Part shown: positions 25,207 through 32,892 of the stretch, piece after piece
Layout: each line of letters begins with the position of its first letter
Numbering within the stretch: the stretch's first letter is position 1
Assembly: GCA_044223515.1 (NCBI GenBank)
Contig: JBGALV010000008.1
Location: 11,508 to 75,507, forward strand
Reading direction: 5' to 3'
Source of the DNA: SHVZ01 sp044223515
GTDB lineage: Bacteria > Pseudomonadota > Alphaproteobacteria > SHVZ01
DNA length: 64,000 bases
Program-made: the position numbers and the translations under genes
The notes under the pieces: model-generated
What the model was told of the DNA's origin: nothing
Seen by the model: only the letters and a program-made list of their open reading frames with translations
The model's database searches: none

Positions 25207-27855
25207 ATGGAATCGTCGCTGCTCCGTTTCATTCTGCGCCATAGCCTTAGGCAGCAGATCGGCGTCGTCGTCCTGACGCTTGTTTCCTTTCCGTTCCTTT
25301 ACTACTCGCTCGACCTGCCGAAGACGATCATCAACCAGGCGATCGGCGGGAAAAACCTGCCGAAAGAGGTCTTCGGCTACCCGGTCGACCAGGTTGGCTA
25401 CCTGATGGTGCTGTCGGGAGTCTTCCTGCTCCTGGTCTTCGTCAACGGCGGCTTCAAGTACGCGATCAACGTCTACAAGGGCCGGCTCGGCGAGCGGATG
25501 CTGCGCCGGTTCCGCTACGAGCTCTACTCCCGGATCCTCCGCTTCCCGCTTGGCCATTTCCGCCGGGTCAGCCAGGGCGAGCTGATCCCGATGATCACCG
25601 CCGAGGTCGAGCCGCTGGGCGGCTACATCGGCGACGCGATCGCACAGCCGATCTTCCAGGGCGGCACGCTGCTCACCATCGTCGTCTTCATGTTCATCCA
25701 GGATCCGATCCTGGGCGCGGCGGCGATCTCGCTCTACCCGATCCAGGGCTACATCATCCCGACGCTGCAGCGGCGGGTGAACCGGCTCGGCAAGGAGCGG
25801 GTCAAGGCGGTGCGCAAGCTGGCCGAGCAGATCGGCGAGTCGGTCTCGGGCGTGCAGGAGATCCGTGCCCACGACAACTCGCGCTGGCAGCTGGCGCGCT
25901 TCACCGCGCAGCTCGGCGTGATCTACGACATTCGTTTCGAGATCTTCAAACGGAAGTTCTTCGTCAAGTTCCTCAACAACTTCATCAACCAGCTGACGCC
26001 GTTCTTCTTCTATGCGATCGGCGGCTATCTGGTGATCCAGGGCTCGCTCTCCTTCGGTGCGCTGGTCGCGGTGCTGGCGGCCTACAAGGACCTCGCCTCG
26101 CCGTGGAAGGAGCTGCTCGACTACTACCAGCAGAAGGAAGACAACCGGATCAAGTACGAGCAGATCGTCGAGCAGTTCCATCCGGAAGGCATGCTCGACG
26201 AGGCGCTCGTGGCACCCGATGCGGAGACGGTCGACCGCATCGAAGGCACGTTGCACGCCTCCGGCCTCACGCTGGTCGAGGACGACGGCAAGGCGGTTCT
26301 CGAAGCCGTCTCGCTGCAGCTGCCCATCGAGCGCCTCAAGCTCGCCGTGGTCGGCCCCGAGGGGCAGGGCAAGGATCATCTCGCCATGATGCTGGCGCGG
26401 CTGGTGCTGCCGACGTCCGGCCAGATCCAGATCGGCGGGCGCGACCTCCTGGCGCTGCCGTCATCGGTGATCGGCCGCCGGCTCGCCTATGTCGGCCCGC
26501 AGGCCTACGTCTTCTCCTCCTCGCTGCGCGACAACCTGCTGTTCGGCGTCATGCACCAGCCGATGGCGTTGCCGGCCTATGAGGGCGAGGAGGCGGCGAA
26601 GGCGGCACGGTGGCGCCGCGAGGCCGAGTTCGCCGGCAACGCCCTCGACGATCCGCGCGCCGACTGGGTCGACCTCAAGGAGATGGGCACCGCCGACGGT
26701 CTCGGCGTGCATGCGCGTCTCTGCCAGGTGCTCGACCGCGTCGATCTCGAGACCGACGTCTATCACCTGGGCCTTCGCGGCACCGTCGACGCCAAGCGCC
26801 GGCCCGACATCGCCGAGGCGCTGCTGGCCGCGCGTCGCAGCCTGCGCGACCGGCTGAGCCAGGCGAACCTCGCGCACCTGATCGAGTCCTTCGACCGCAC
26901 GAAGTTCAACACCAACGCGACGCTGGCCGAGAACCTGGTGTTCGGCACGCCGATCGGCGGCGCCTTCGACCTCGACCGGCTGGCCGAGCATCCTTACGTG
27001 ATGGGCGTGCTCGACGGCATGCTGCTCAGCGACACGCTGATCGAGACCGGCCGCCGCGTCGCCGAGACCATGGTCGAGCTGTTCGCCGATCTGCCGCCGG
27101 ACAACCCGTTCTTCGAGCAGTTCAGCTTCATCTCCGCCGACGACCTGCCGGAGTTCCAGGCGCTGCTCGGCCGCGTCGGCCGCGAGGTACCGGCGAAGAT
27201 GAAGCCCGAGGATCGCCAGCGCCTGCTGTCGCTGCCTTTCAAGCTGATCCTCGCCCGCCATCGACTGGGGCTGATCGACGAGGACCTGCAGCAGCGGATC
27301 GTCGAGGCGCGGGCCGCTTTCGCCTCGGGATTGCCGGACGATCTCCGCCGCGGCATCGAGTTCTTCGACTCCGAGCGCTACAACACCGCCGCCTCGCTCC
27401 AGGACAACGTGCTGTTCGGGAAGCTCGCCTACGGCCAGGCGCAGGCCGCGACACGCGTCGGCCAGGTGGTGACCGAGGTGCTCGACAAGCTGGGCCTGCG
27501 CCCGCTGGTGCTCGAGGTCGGGCTCGACTTCCCGGTCGGCATCGGCGGTTCGCGCCTGACCCAGGCGCAGCGCCAGAAGCTCGCGGTCGCCCGTGCGCTG
27601 CTGCGCCGCCCGGACCTGCTGATCCTCAACCAGGCGATCAGCGCGCTGGACGGCTCGGCGCAGGGGCGGCTCCTCGCCCAGGTGATCGAGGAGTCGACGG
27701 ACCGCGGCCTGATCTGGGTGCTGAGCCGGACGCAATGGGCGCGCCATTTCGACCGTGTTATCGTCGTCAAGGGTGGGCGGATCGTCGAACAGGGAACCTA
27801 TGCGGAGCTCGACCGGCCGGGATCGGCCATGGCAGAGCTCTTGAAGCAGGACTGA
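25207..27855 (+). CDS. ABC exporter-like protein with degenerate, internally duplicated ATPase domain
   Basis: 882 residues. Residues 1 to about 330 form an ABC type 1 membrane domain. The ATPase part begins near 350 but is abnormal: Walker A is GPEGQGKDH (383-391, Asp390 instead of Ser/Thr), the signature is GGSRLTQAQRQ (780-790) rather than LSGGQ, Walker B reads LILNQAISALD (Asn808 and Gln809 replace Asp-Glu), and Ser840 stands where the switch His is expected. About 330 residues separate the Q-loop region from the signature, and within them the motif L-x-[DE]-N-[LV]-[LV]-F-G occurs three times (440-447, 573-580, 731-738). ATP hydrolysis is therefore unlikely. Followed by a cyclic-nucleotide-binding gene and a methyltransferase gene in the same operon. 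Confidence 0.9.
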   Translation: MESSLLRFILRHSLRQQIGVVVLTLVSFPFLYYSLDLPKTIINQAIGGKNLPKEVFGYPVDQVGYLMVLSGVFLLLVFVNGGFKYAINVYKGRLGERMLRRFRYELYSRILRFPLGHFRRVSQGELIPMITAEVEPLGGYIGDAIAQPIFQGGTLLTIVVFMFIQDPILGAAAISLYPIQGYIIPTLQRRVNRLGKERVKAVRKLAEQIGESVSGVQEIRAHDNSRWQLARFTAQLGVIYDIRFEIFKRKFFVKFLNNFINQLTPFFFYAIGGYLVIQGSLSFGALVAVLAAYKDLASPWKELLDYYQQKEDNRIKYEQIVEQFHPEGMLDEALVAPDAETVDRIEGTLHASGLTLVEDDGKAVLEAVSLQLPIERLKLAVVGPEGQGKDHLAMMLARLVLPTSGQIQIGGRDLLALPSSVIGRRLAYVGPQAYVFSSSLRDNLLFGVMHQPMALPAYEGEEAAKAARWRREAEFAGNALDDPRADWVDLKEMGTADGLGVHARLCQVLDRVDLETDVYHLGLRGTVDAKRRPDIAEALLAARRSLRDRLSQANLAHLIESFDRTKFNTNATLAENLVFGTPIGGAFDLDRLAEHPYVMGVLDGMLLSDTLIETGRRVAETMVELFADLPPDNPFFEQFSFISADDLPEFQALLGRVGREVPAKMKPEDRQRLLSLPFKLILARHRLGLIDEDLQQRIVEARAAFASGLPDDLRRGIEFFDSERYNTAASLQDNVLFGKLAYGQAQAATRVGQVVTEVLDKLGLRPLVLEVGLDFPVGIGGSRLTQAQRQKLAVARALLRRPDLLILNQAISALDGSAQGRLLAQVIEESTDRGLIWVLSRTQWARHFDRVIVVKGGRIVEQGTYAELDRPGSAMAELLKQD

Positions 27856-27867
27856 CCGGAGACACCG

Positions 27868-28332
27868 ATGAGCCTTGCCGAGGAAGTCGCCCTCCTGAAG
27901 AGCATTCCGCTCTTCGCCAAGATCGAGCCGTCGAAGTTGAAGCTCCTCGCCTTCACCTCCGAGCGTCTCGCCTTCGACCCCGACCAGGAGCTGTTCCACC
28001 AGGGCGACATGGGCGACGCCGCCTACATCGTCATCGACGGCGAGGTCGCGATCTCGATCGACGCGCCGGCGGCGCCCAGCGGCCGCATCGAGCTCGCCAA
28101 GCTCGGCCGCGGCGCCATCGTCGGCGAGATCGCGATCCTCTGCGACGTGCCGCGCACCGCGACCGTCACCTCGACCGGCAAGACCGTGACGCTCCGCATC
28201 GCGAAGGAGCTGTTCTTCCGCCTGATCGAGGAGTTCCCGCAGATCGCGGTCGAGGTGATGCGCGAGCTCGCGCACCGCCTCGAGAACACCAACCTTCAGC
28301 TCCGCGAAGCGCGGGCAGGAAAGCCGCACTGA
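27868..28332 (+). CDS. Cyclic nucleotide-binding domain protein
   Basis: 154-residue protein consisting of one Crp-type cyclic-nucleotide-binding domain with short N- and C-terminal helices and no DNA-binding domain. The phosphate-binding cassette reads RGAIVGEIAILCDVPRTATVT, with the Gly-Glu and the Arg that contacts the cyclic phosphate. It lies 12 bases after the degenerate ABC gene and 4 bases before the methyltransferase gene, so it probably acts as a sensor subunit or adaptor for that system (inference). A class III cyclase gene is present at 3774-4808. Confidence 0.92.
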   Translation: MSLAEEVALLKSIPLFAKIEPSKLKLLAFTSERLAFDPDQELFHQGDMGDAAYIVIDGEVAISIDAPAAPSGRIELAKLGRGAIVGEIAILCDVPRTATVTSTGKTVTLRIAKELFFRLIEEFPQIAVEVMRELAHRLENTNLQLREARAGKPH

Positions 28333-28336
28333 CCTC

Positions 28337-28822
28337 ATGAGCCGTCTTCACAGCTTCATCCAGCGGGTCCAGGCCCAGCTCGCCTGCCTCGACGAGTCCG
28401 CACGCCTGCTGAAAGGGGTGCCCGGCATCGTGCTCGAGCTCGGGCTCGGCAACGGCCGCACCTACGACCATCTCCGCGAGATCTTCCCCGACCGCGAGAT
28501 CTACGTCTTCGACCGCGAGATCGCCTCGCACCCGGACTCGCGTCCGGACGCGGCGCATGCCTTGCTGGGCGACTTCCGGGAAACGATCCCCGCCGCGGCG
28601 AAGCGCTTCCCGAAGCAGGTCGCGCTCGTCCATGGCGACATCGGCTCGGGCAACAAGGAGGCGACGCTGGCGCTCGCGCACACCGTGGCGCCGATGCTGG
28701 TGCCGATGCTCGCTCCCGGCGCGCTGGTGGTCTCGGACCAGAAGCTCGACGTGCCCGGCACCACGCCGGTGACCCTCCCGCAGGGACTGGCGGAGGGCCG
28801 GTACTACATGGTGCGGGCGTAG
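28337..28822 (+). CDS. Class I SAM-dependent methyltransferase (Methyltransf_17-like)
   Basis: 161-residue small methyltransferase. The AdoMet-binding motif I is VLELGLGNGRTYDHLRE; FDREIASHPDSRPDAAHALLGDF supplies the acidic motif II region. No extra substrate domain is present. It resembles the short alphaproteobacterial S-adenosylmethionine methyltransferase family of Pfam Methyltransf_17. Last gene of the ABC/cNMP operon. Substrate unknown; a glycan or lipid is plausible given the neighbours. Confidence 0.87.
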   Translation: MSRLHSFIQRVQAQLACLDESARLLKGVPGIVLELGLGNGRTYDHLREIFPDREIYVFDREIASHPDSRPDAAHALLGDFRETIPAAAKRFPKQVALVHGDIGSGNKEATLALAHTVAPMLVPMLAPGALVVSDQKLDVPGTTPVTLPQGLAEGRYYMVRA

Positions 28823-28855
28823 TCTTCGCCGGACGTCTTCCTCGCCGGCACGAGA

Positions 28856-29860
28856 CTACTCGGCGCCGCACCTCGGTCTTTTCCATGCCTTGCAGATGAC
28901 CGAGACGGCGGCCCGGCCGTCGAGCGCGACCTTCGAGGGCCGATGTCGTCCGGTCGGCACAAGCGTGTAGAGCATCAGGCCGGCATTCGGATCGCGAGCG
29001 ATGGCGGCGGCATCGCGGGCCAGCTTCCGTGCGGTCGCCTCGGGACCCTGGCCGGCCTCCGCGCCGATGCGCTCGCCGAGCAGGAGACGGCCGGGCCAGA
29101 TCGCGCGATACGCCGCAAAGGCCTCGAGCGGATCGAAGCGCATTCCTGCGTCGTAGGCCGTGATCGAGACGAGATCGATCTCGCGCGCGAGCGGATCGCG
29201 GGCGAGCCACAGCATGGATCCGGTATGCCGGCCCCTGGGCGCCGCGTCGGCGAAGCGTCCGGACCCGTAGGCGCCGATGCTCCAGGCCTGGAGCGTGAGG
29301 AGCATCGGTCGAGGCAGGACGGCGCGGGTTCGACGGATGAGATCGAGCCAGACGGCGTCGCTCTCGCAGATCACGGTTCCGGCTTCCGGGCGGCATCCCG
29401 GGTTGAGCGGCTCGAAGTCGAGGTCGATGCCGTCCAGCCCGAGCGCGGCGACCAGGCGTGCGGCCGCATCGGGATCGTAGCGGTCCCAGCGGTCGTAGAC
29501 GGCGCCGCCCAGGGACAGAAGGACGCGGACGCCGGGAGAGCGCTTCCGATGGAGCGCGATCGCCAGGGCCAGGGTCGGCACGTCGAACGGAACCTCGATT
29601 CCGGTCCCGGATAGGTCGATGGTGCCTGCCGGGAACTGGAGATCGGGCTTGGCGAAGGCGAGCGCTACGATGTCGACTCCGCGCGGCAGCGCCGCCAGTC
29701 GGGACCGCTCGGCCGGGATTCCCGGCTGCTCGGACCAGGTCTCGTAGAAGCCCATGAGCAGAGGCGGCTCGGCGCGTGCGGTGCCCGCCGAGAGAAACAG
29801 CGCCAGCGCCAGGCAGGCCGCGCGAAAGCGCGTCGACGTCAGAAGACGTTGCGACCCCAT
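28856..29860 (-). CDS. Secreted GH18-like (chitinase-fold) protein
   Basis: 334-residue exported protein. Residues 1-30 form a signal peptide ending GTARA. The TIM-barrel domain has the GH18 hallmark LDGIDLDFEP, giving D143-x-x-D146-x-D148-x-E150 with the catalytic Glu present, and LLSLGGAVYD upstream as in the family's SxGG strand. Its start overlaps the end of the sugar-transferase gene by 22 bases, so it belongs to the same leftward operon. It may trim or degrade the polysaccharide made by this locus; chitinase activity itself is not implied. Confidence 0.82.
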   Translation of the reverse strand: MGSQRLLTSTRFRAACLALALFLSAGTARAEPPLLMGFYETWSEQPGIPAERSRLAALPRGVDIVALAFAKPDLQFPAGTIDLSGTGIEVPFDVPTLALAIALHRKRSPGVRVLLSLGGAVYDRWDRYDPDAAARLVAALGLDGIDLDFEPLNPGCRPEAGTVICESDAVWLDLIRRTRAVLPRPMLLTLQAWSIGAYGSGRFADAAPRGRHTGSMLWLARDPLAREIDLVSITAYDAGMRFDPLEAFAAYRAIWPGRLLLGERIGAEAGQGPEATARKLARDAAAIARDPNAGLMLYTLVPTGRHRPSKVALDGRAAVSVICKAWKRPRCGAE

Positions 29861-31287
29861 AATCCACCCAGAACGGTCCGGGCCATGATGACGATGTCGA
29901 GCCAGATCGACCAGTTCTCGATGTATTCGAGATCGAGCTCGACGCTGCGGCGGGCCTTCGCCTCCGTGTGGATGCCGCCGCGCATGCCGTTGATCTGCGC
30001 CCAGCCGGTGATGCCCGGCTTCACGCGATGGCGCGCGGCATACTCGCGTACGGCCTCGGTATAGACCTGCTGCTCGACCAGCATGCCGGGCACATGGGCG
30101 CGCGGGCCGACCACCGACATGTGCCCCTGCAGCACGTTGAACAGCTGCGGCAGCTCGTCGATGCTCGTCCGCCGGATGAAGCGGCCGATCGGCGTGATGC
30201 GCGGATCGTCGGCCATCGTTCCCTTGGAGCCGTCGTCGGTCGGATCGACCGCCATCGAGCGGAACTTCAGCATGTCGAATTCGCGATGATTGAAGCCCAC
30301 CCGCCGCTGCCGGAAGAAGATCGGCCCTTTCCCCTCGAGCCAGAGCAGCAGTGCGGTCACGATCATGATCGGCGAGGTCAGCAGAATGCCGATCATGGCG
30401 ACGGTGTAGTCCTCGATCGTCTTGAACACCACCAGCGAGCCGACGAGGGGCCGCCGGGTCATCTGCAGGAAGGAGTAGCCGCCGACGTTGCGGACCTTCA
30501 CCTCCTCGACGCCCAGGCGGTTGATCTCCATGAGCAGCAGGATGTCGGCGGGGATCGAGTTCAGGCGCGTCATCAGCTCGGATATCCGCTGCTGCGCGTG
30601 GATCGGCAAGGCCACGACGATGACGTCGACCGGCGCCGTGCGCGACATCTCGATCAGCGGCTCGATTCCGCGGGTGACGGTGATGCCGCCGAAATCGCTT
30701 TCGATGCGGTCGCCCCGCTCGTCGAAGATGCCGATGATCTCAAGGTGCTCGCCGCGGCGCTGACGCCGCTGCAGTTGCTCCATGACGGCGCGCCCTTCGG
30801 CACCGGCGCCGACCACCGCGACACGCTGGGTGAGGACGCCGCGGGAACGCAGGACCGCCGCCGCCGCCCGCAGGGCGATCCGGCAGGCGGCGGCGCCGGC
30901 GAACGCGGCCAGGAACCAGGCGGCGGCCCACCGGAGCGCCGAGGCGTCGTCGCTGAACGCCGTGATGAAGACGAAGGCGGCGAGAGTCCCGCCGGCGAGG
31001 CCGACGGCGACGTCGGCGGCGTCCCAGAGCAACGAGGTGTAGCGGTCCCAGCGGTAGATGCGCCGATTGCCGCTGATCATCCGATAGGGAACGAGCGCCA
31101 TCAGCGACAGCAGCAACGACTGCGATGCCGTCATGCCGAGATCGACCTGGCAGGCGACGATGCCGGCCAGCGCCAGGCTGACGACGTCGCCGAGCTTGAG
31201 GCATCTGTTGAGCAGGCCATGGGAGACCAGCGACGGGCGCGCGCCGGCGTCGCGAGGAGGCACGGGGCCTGCGGAGACGGCGGTCAT
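29839..31287 (-). CDS. Polyprenyl-phosphate sugar phosphotransferase (WcaJ/ExoY-like initiating enzyme)
   Basis: 482-residue membrane enzyme that attaches the first sugar phosphate to undecaprenyl phosphate. It has four N-terminal membrane helices, a CoA-binding-like (NAD-like) domain containing VAVVGAGAEGRAVMEQL, a further helix, and a C-terminal Bac_transf domain with DMLKFRSM, RRTSIDELPQLFNVLQG and MSVVGPRAHVPGML. All catalytic landmarks look intact. Start at 31287 overlaps the flippase stop by four bases. It initiates the exopolysaccharide of this locus, probably with glucose or galactose (inference). Confidence 0.95.
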   Translation of the reverse strand: MTAVSAGPVPPRDAGARPSLVSHGLLNRCLKLGDVVSLALAGIVACQVDLGMTASQSLLLSLMALVPYRMISGNRRIYRWDRYTSLLWDAADVAVGLAGGTLAAFVFITAFSDDASALRWAAAWFLAAFAGAAACRIALRAAAAVLRSRGVLTQRVAVVGAGAEGRAVMEQLQRRQRRGEHLEIIGIFDERGDRIESDFGGITVTRGIEPLIEMSRTAPVDVIVVALPIHAQQRISELMTRLNSIPADILLLMEINRLGVEEVKVRNVGGYSFLQMTRRPLVGSLVVFKTIEDYTVAMIGILLTSPIMIVTALLLWLEGKGPIFFRQRRVGFNHREFDMLKFRSMAVDPTDDGSKGTMADDPRITPIGRFIRRTSIDELPQLFNVLQGHMSVVGPRAHVPGMLVEQQVYTEAVREYAARHRVKPGITGWAQINGMRGGIHTEAKARRSVELDLEYIENWSIWLDIVIMARTVLGGLWGRNVF

Positions 31288-32615
31288 GTCGTGGACTTTC
31301 CGAGCAGAGGGTGGAACGCGCGCGGCATCGGGGGAGCGAGGAAGGTGGAGGCTTCGGGAATGAGCAGGCGGGCGGTCGCCGCCGTGCCGATGCCGCCTTG
31401 CGCGGTGGCGAGCGCGGTGACGATGGCGGCACCGACGGCACCGAACTGCCAGATGAGGGGACCCGCGAGCACGAGCATGATCGTCAGCTGGAGAAGATTG
31501 AGGACGCGGAGCGCGGCGCCGTTTCCGGTCATGGCCAGCAGCAGGTCCTGGGTGGCGTAGAGCGCGCTGACGAACTGGCCCGCGGCCATGATGGCGAGCA
31601 GAAAGGCGCCGGCGGCGAAGCTGGGACCGATCAGGGAGAGGAGGAAGCCTCCGCCGGCCGCGAGGACGAGGCACACGCCGCCGCCCATGACGGTCCCGGC
31701 CAGCTGCATCTGGCGGTTGAGCCGGCTTAAGGCCTCGGCGTCGCGCGTGCGGTGCAGGGCGGCGAAGCGGGGCGAGGCGACGATGCCGAGGCTCAGCAGC
31801 ACGACATGCACCAGCATCGAGGCGCGTTGCGCCACGCTGAACACGCTGACCGCGGCGGCGTCGGCGAAGACGCCGAGGAGGAGCGCCGGCAGCGAGGCGA
31901 TCGAGACCTGGACCATCTCGACGACGTAGAGGGGGCCGGCGGTGGCGCCGAGCGTGGGCAGCGCCGCCACGCCTTCGGGCAGCGCTTCGTCGCGGGCGAG
32001 CTTGTGGCGATCGAGCCGGATCCAGAGCGCGCCGACGACGGTGGCGGCGATCATCGTCAGGGCGAGCGCGAAGATGACCTGGGCGGGCTCGCGCGCGCCC
32101 AGCGCCAGGCTGAGCAGCATGCCCACCGGCCAGAAGATGTTCTGGAGCGCCTGGGAGGCGACGGTGCGGTCCAGGCCGGCGAGGATGCCCGTCAGTGTGA
32201 AGGCGACCGCCATCGCCGGGATGACCAGGCCGCTCATCGCGAGCGGGGCCGCGACGCCCGGGTCATGGAAGAGGATCTCGGCGGCGTACGGCGCGGCAAG
32301 ATAGGTCGCGAGCCCGAGGCCGGCGCTGACGGCGGCGACGATCGCGATTCCGCGGAGAATCTGCCGCCTGGCGCTCAAGCCCTGGCCGACCGCGATCTCG
32401 CTGGCGACCAGCCGCATCAGGGCGCGCTCGATCCCGAGACGCGACAGGGTCGCCCCCAGGTGACCCCAGGTCATGGCGATGAAGAGGAGGCCGCTCCCGG
32501 CGACGCCGAGCAGCTTGGCCGCGACGATGTAGAGGCCGAGTTTGGCCGCGACCTCGATCCCCCGGACGGCCAGTCCGGCGAGCGAAGTGAGCAAAACGGT
32601 CGGACCCTTAATCAT
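31284..32615 (-). CDS. Polysaccharide flippase (Wzx-like, MOP superfamily)
   Basis: 443-residue integral membrane protein with about 12-14 hydrophobic segments, beginning MIKGPTVLLTSLAGLAVRGIEVAAKLGLYIVAAK. The layout matches Wzx-like lipid-linked oligosaccharide flippases. It precedes the initiating transferase with a four-base overlap. The start is separated by 277 bases from the divergent Wzz/kinase-like gene, and both must be driven from that gap. Confidence 0.88.
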   Translation of the reverse strand: MIKGPTVLLTSLAGLAVRGIEVAAKLGLYIVAAKLLGVAGSGLLFIAMTWGHLGATLSRLGIERALMRLVASEIAVGQGLSARRQILRGIAIVAAVSAGLGLATYLAAPYAAEILFHDPGVAAPLAMSGLVIPAMAVAFTLTGILAGLDRTVASQALQNIFWPVGMLLSLALGAREPAQVIFALALTMIAATVVGALWIRLDRHKLARDEALPEGVAALPTLGATAGPLYVVEMVQVSIASLPALLLGVFADAAAVSVFSVAQRASMLVHVVLLSLGIVASPRFAALHRTRDAEALSRLNRQMQLAGTVMGGGVCLVLAAGGGFLLSLIGPSFAAGAFLLAIMAAGQFVSALYATQDLLLAMTGNGAALRVLNLLQLTIMLVLAGPLIWQFGAVGAAIVTALATAQGGIGTAATARLLIPEASTFLAPPMPRAFHPLLGKSTT

Positions 32616-32654
32616 CCGCGGGGCACCCGATCATGTAAATCCTTTGATATAAGA

Positions 32655-32692
32655 CGGGGCCTTGATACAAAATCTTGTGTTTGGAGGCCCCG
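32655..32692. promoter_or_regulatory. Inverted repeat in AT-rich spacer between divergent EPS operons
   Basis: CGGGGCCT (32655-32662) and AGGCCCCG (32685-32692) are perfect complements around a 22-base AT-rich loop (TTGATACAAAATC...). It lies in the 277-base gap between flippase and Wzz-like genes, a stretch visibly less GC-rich than the coding DNA. It could be an operator or an attenuator hairpin for either operon. Confidence 0.5.
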
Positions 32693-32892
32693 AATCACGT
32701 GCGGGCCAACTCTCGTGACGATAAGGTCGAATTTAGCTCGATACTGCAGAAAGTTTAGGCCAATTCGATGAGACGCGGCGCGTGGCGGCCGGGGGGCAGC
32801 CTCAGAGGGCGCGTGGGGTCTAGGACCCGCCGCCGGCCGCTCTCGATGCGTCCTGCGATCCGCCATCCGAACCTTCTCCGGGGCCTGAGGGC

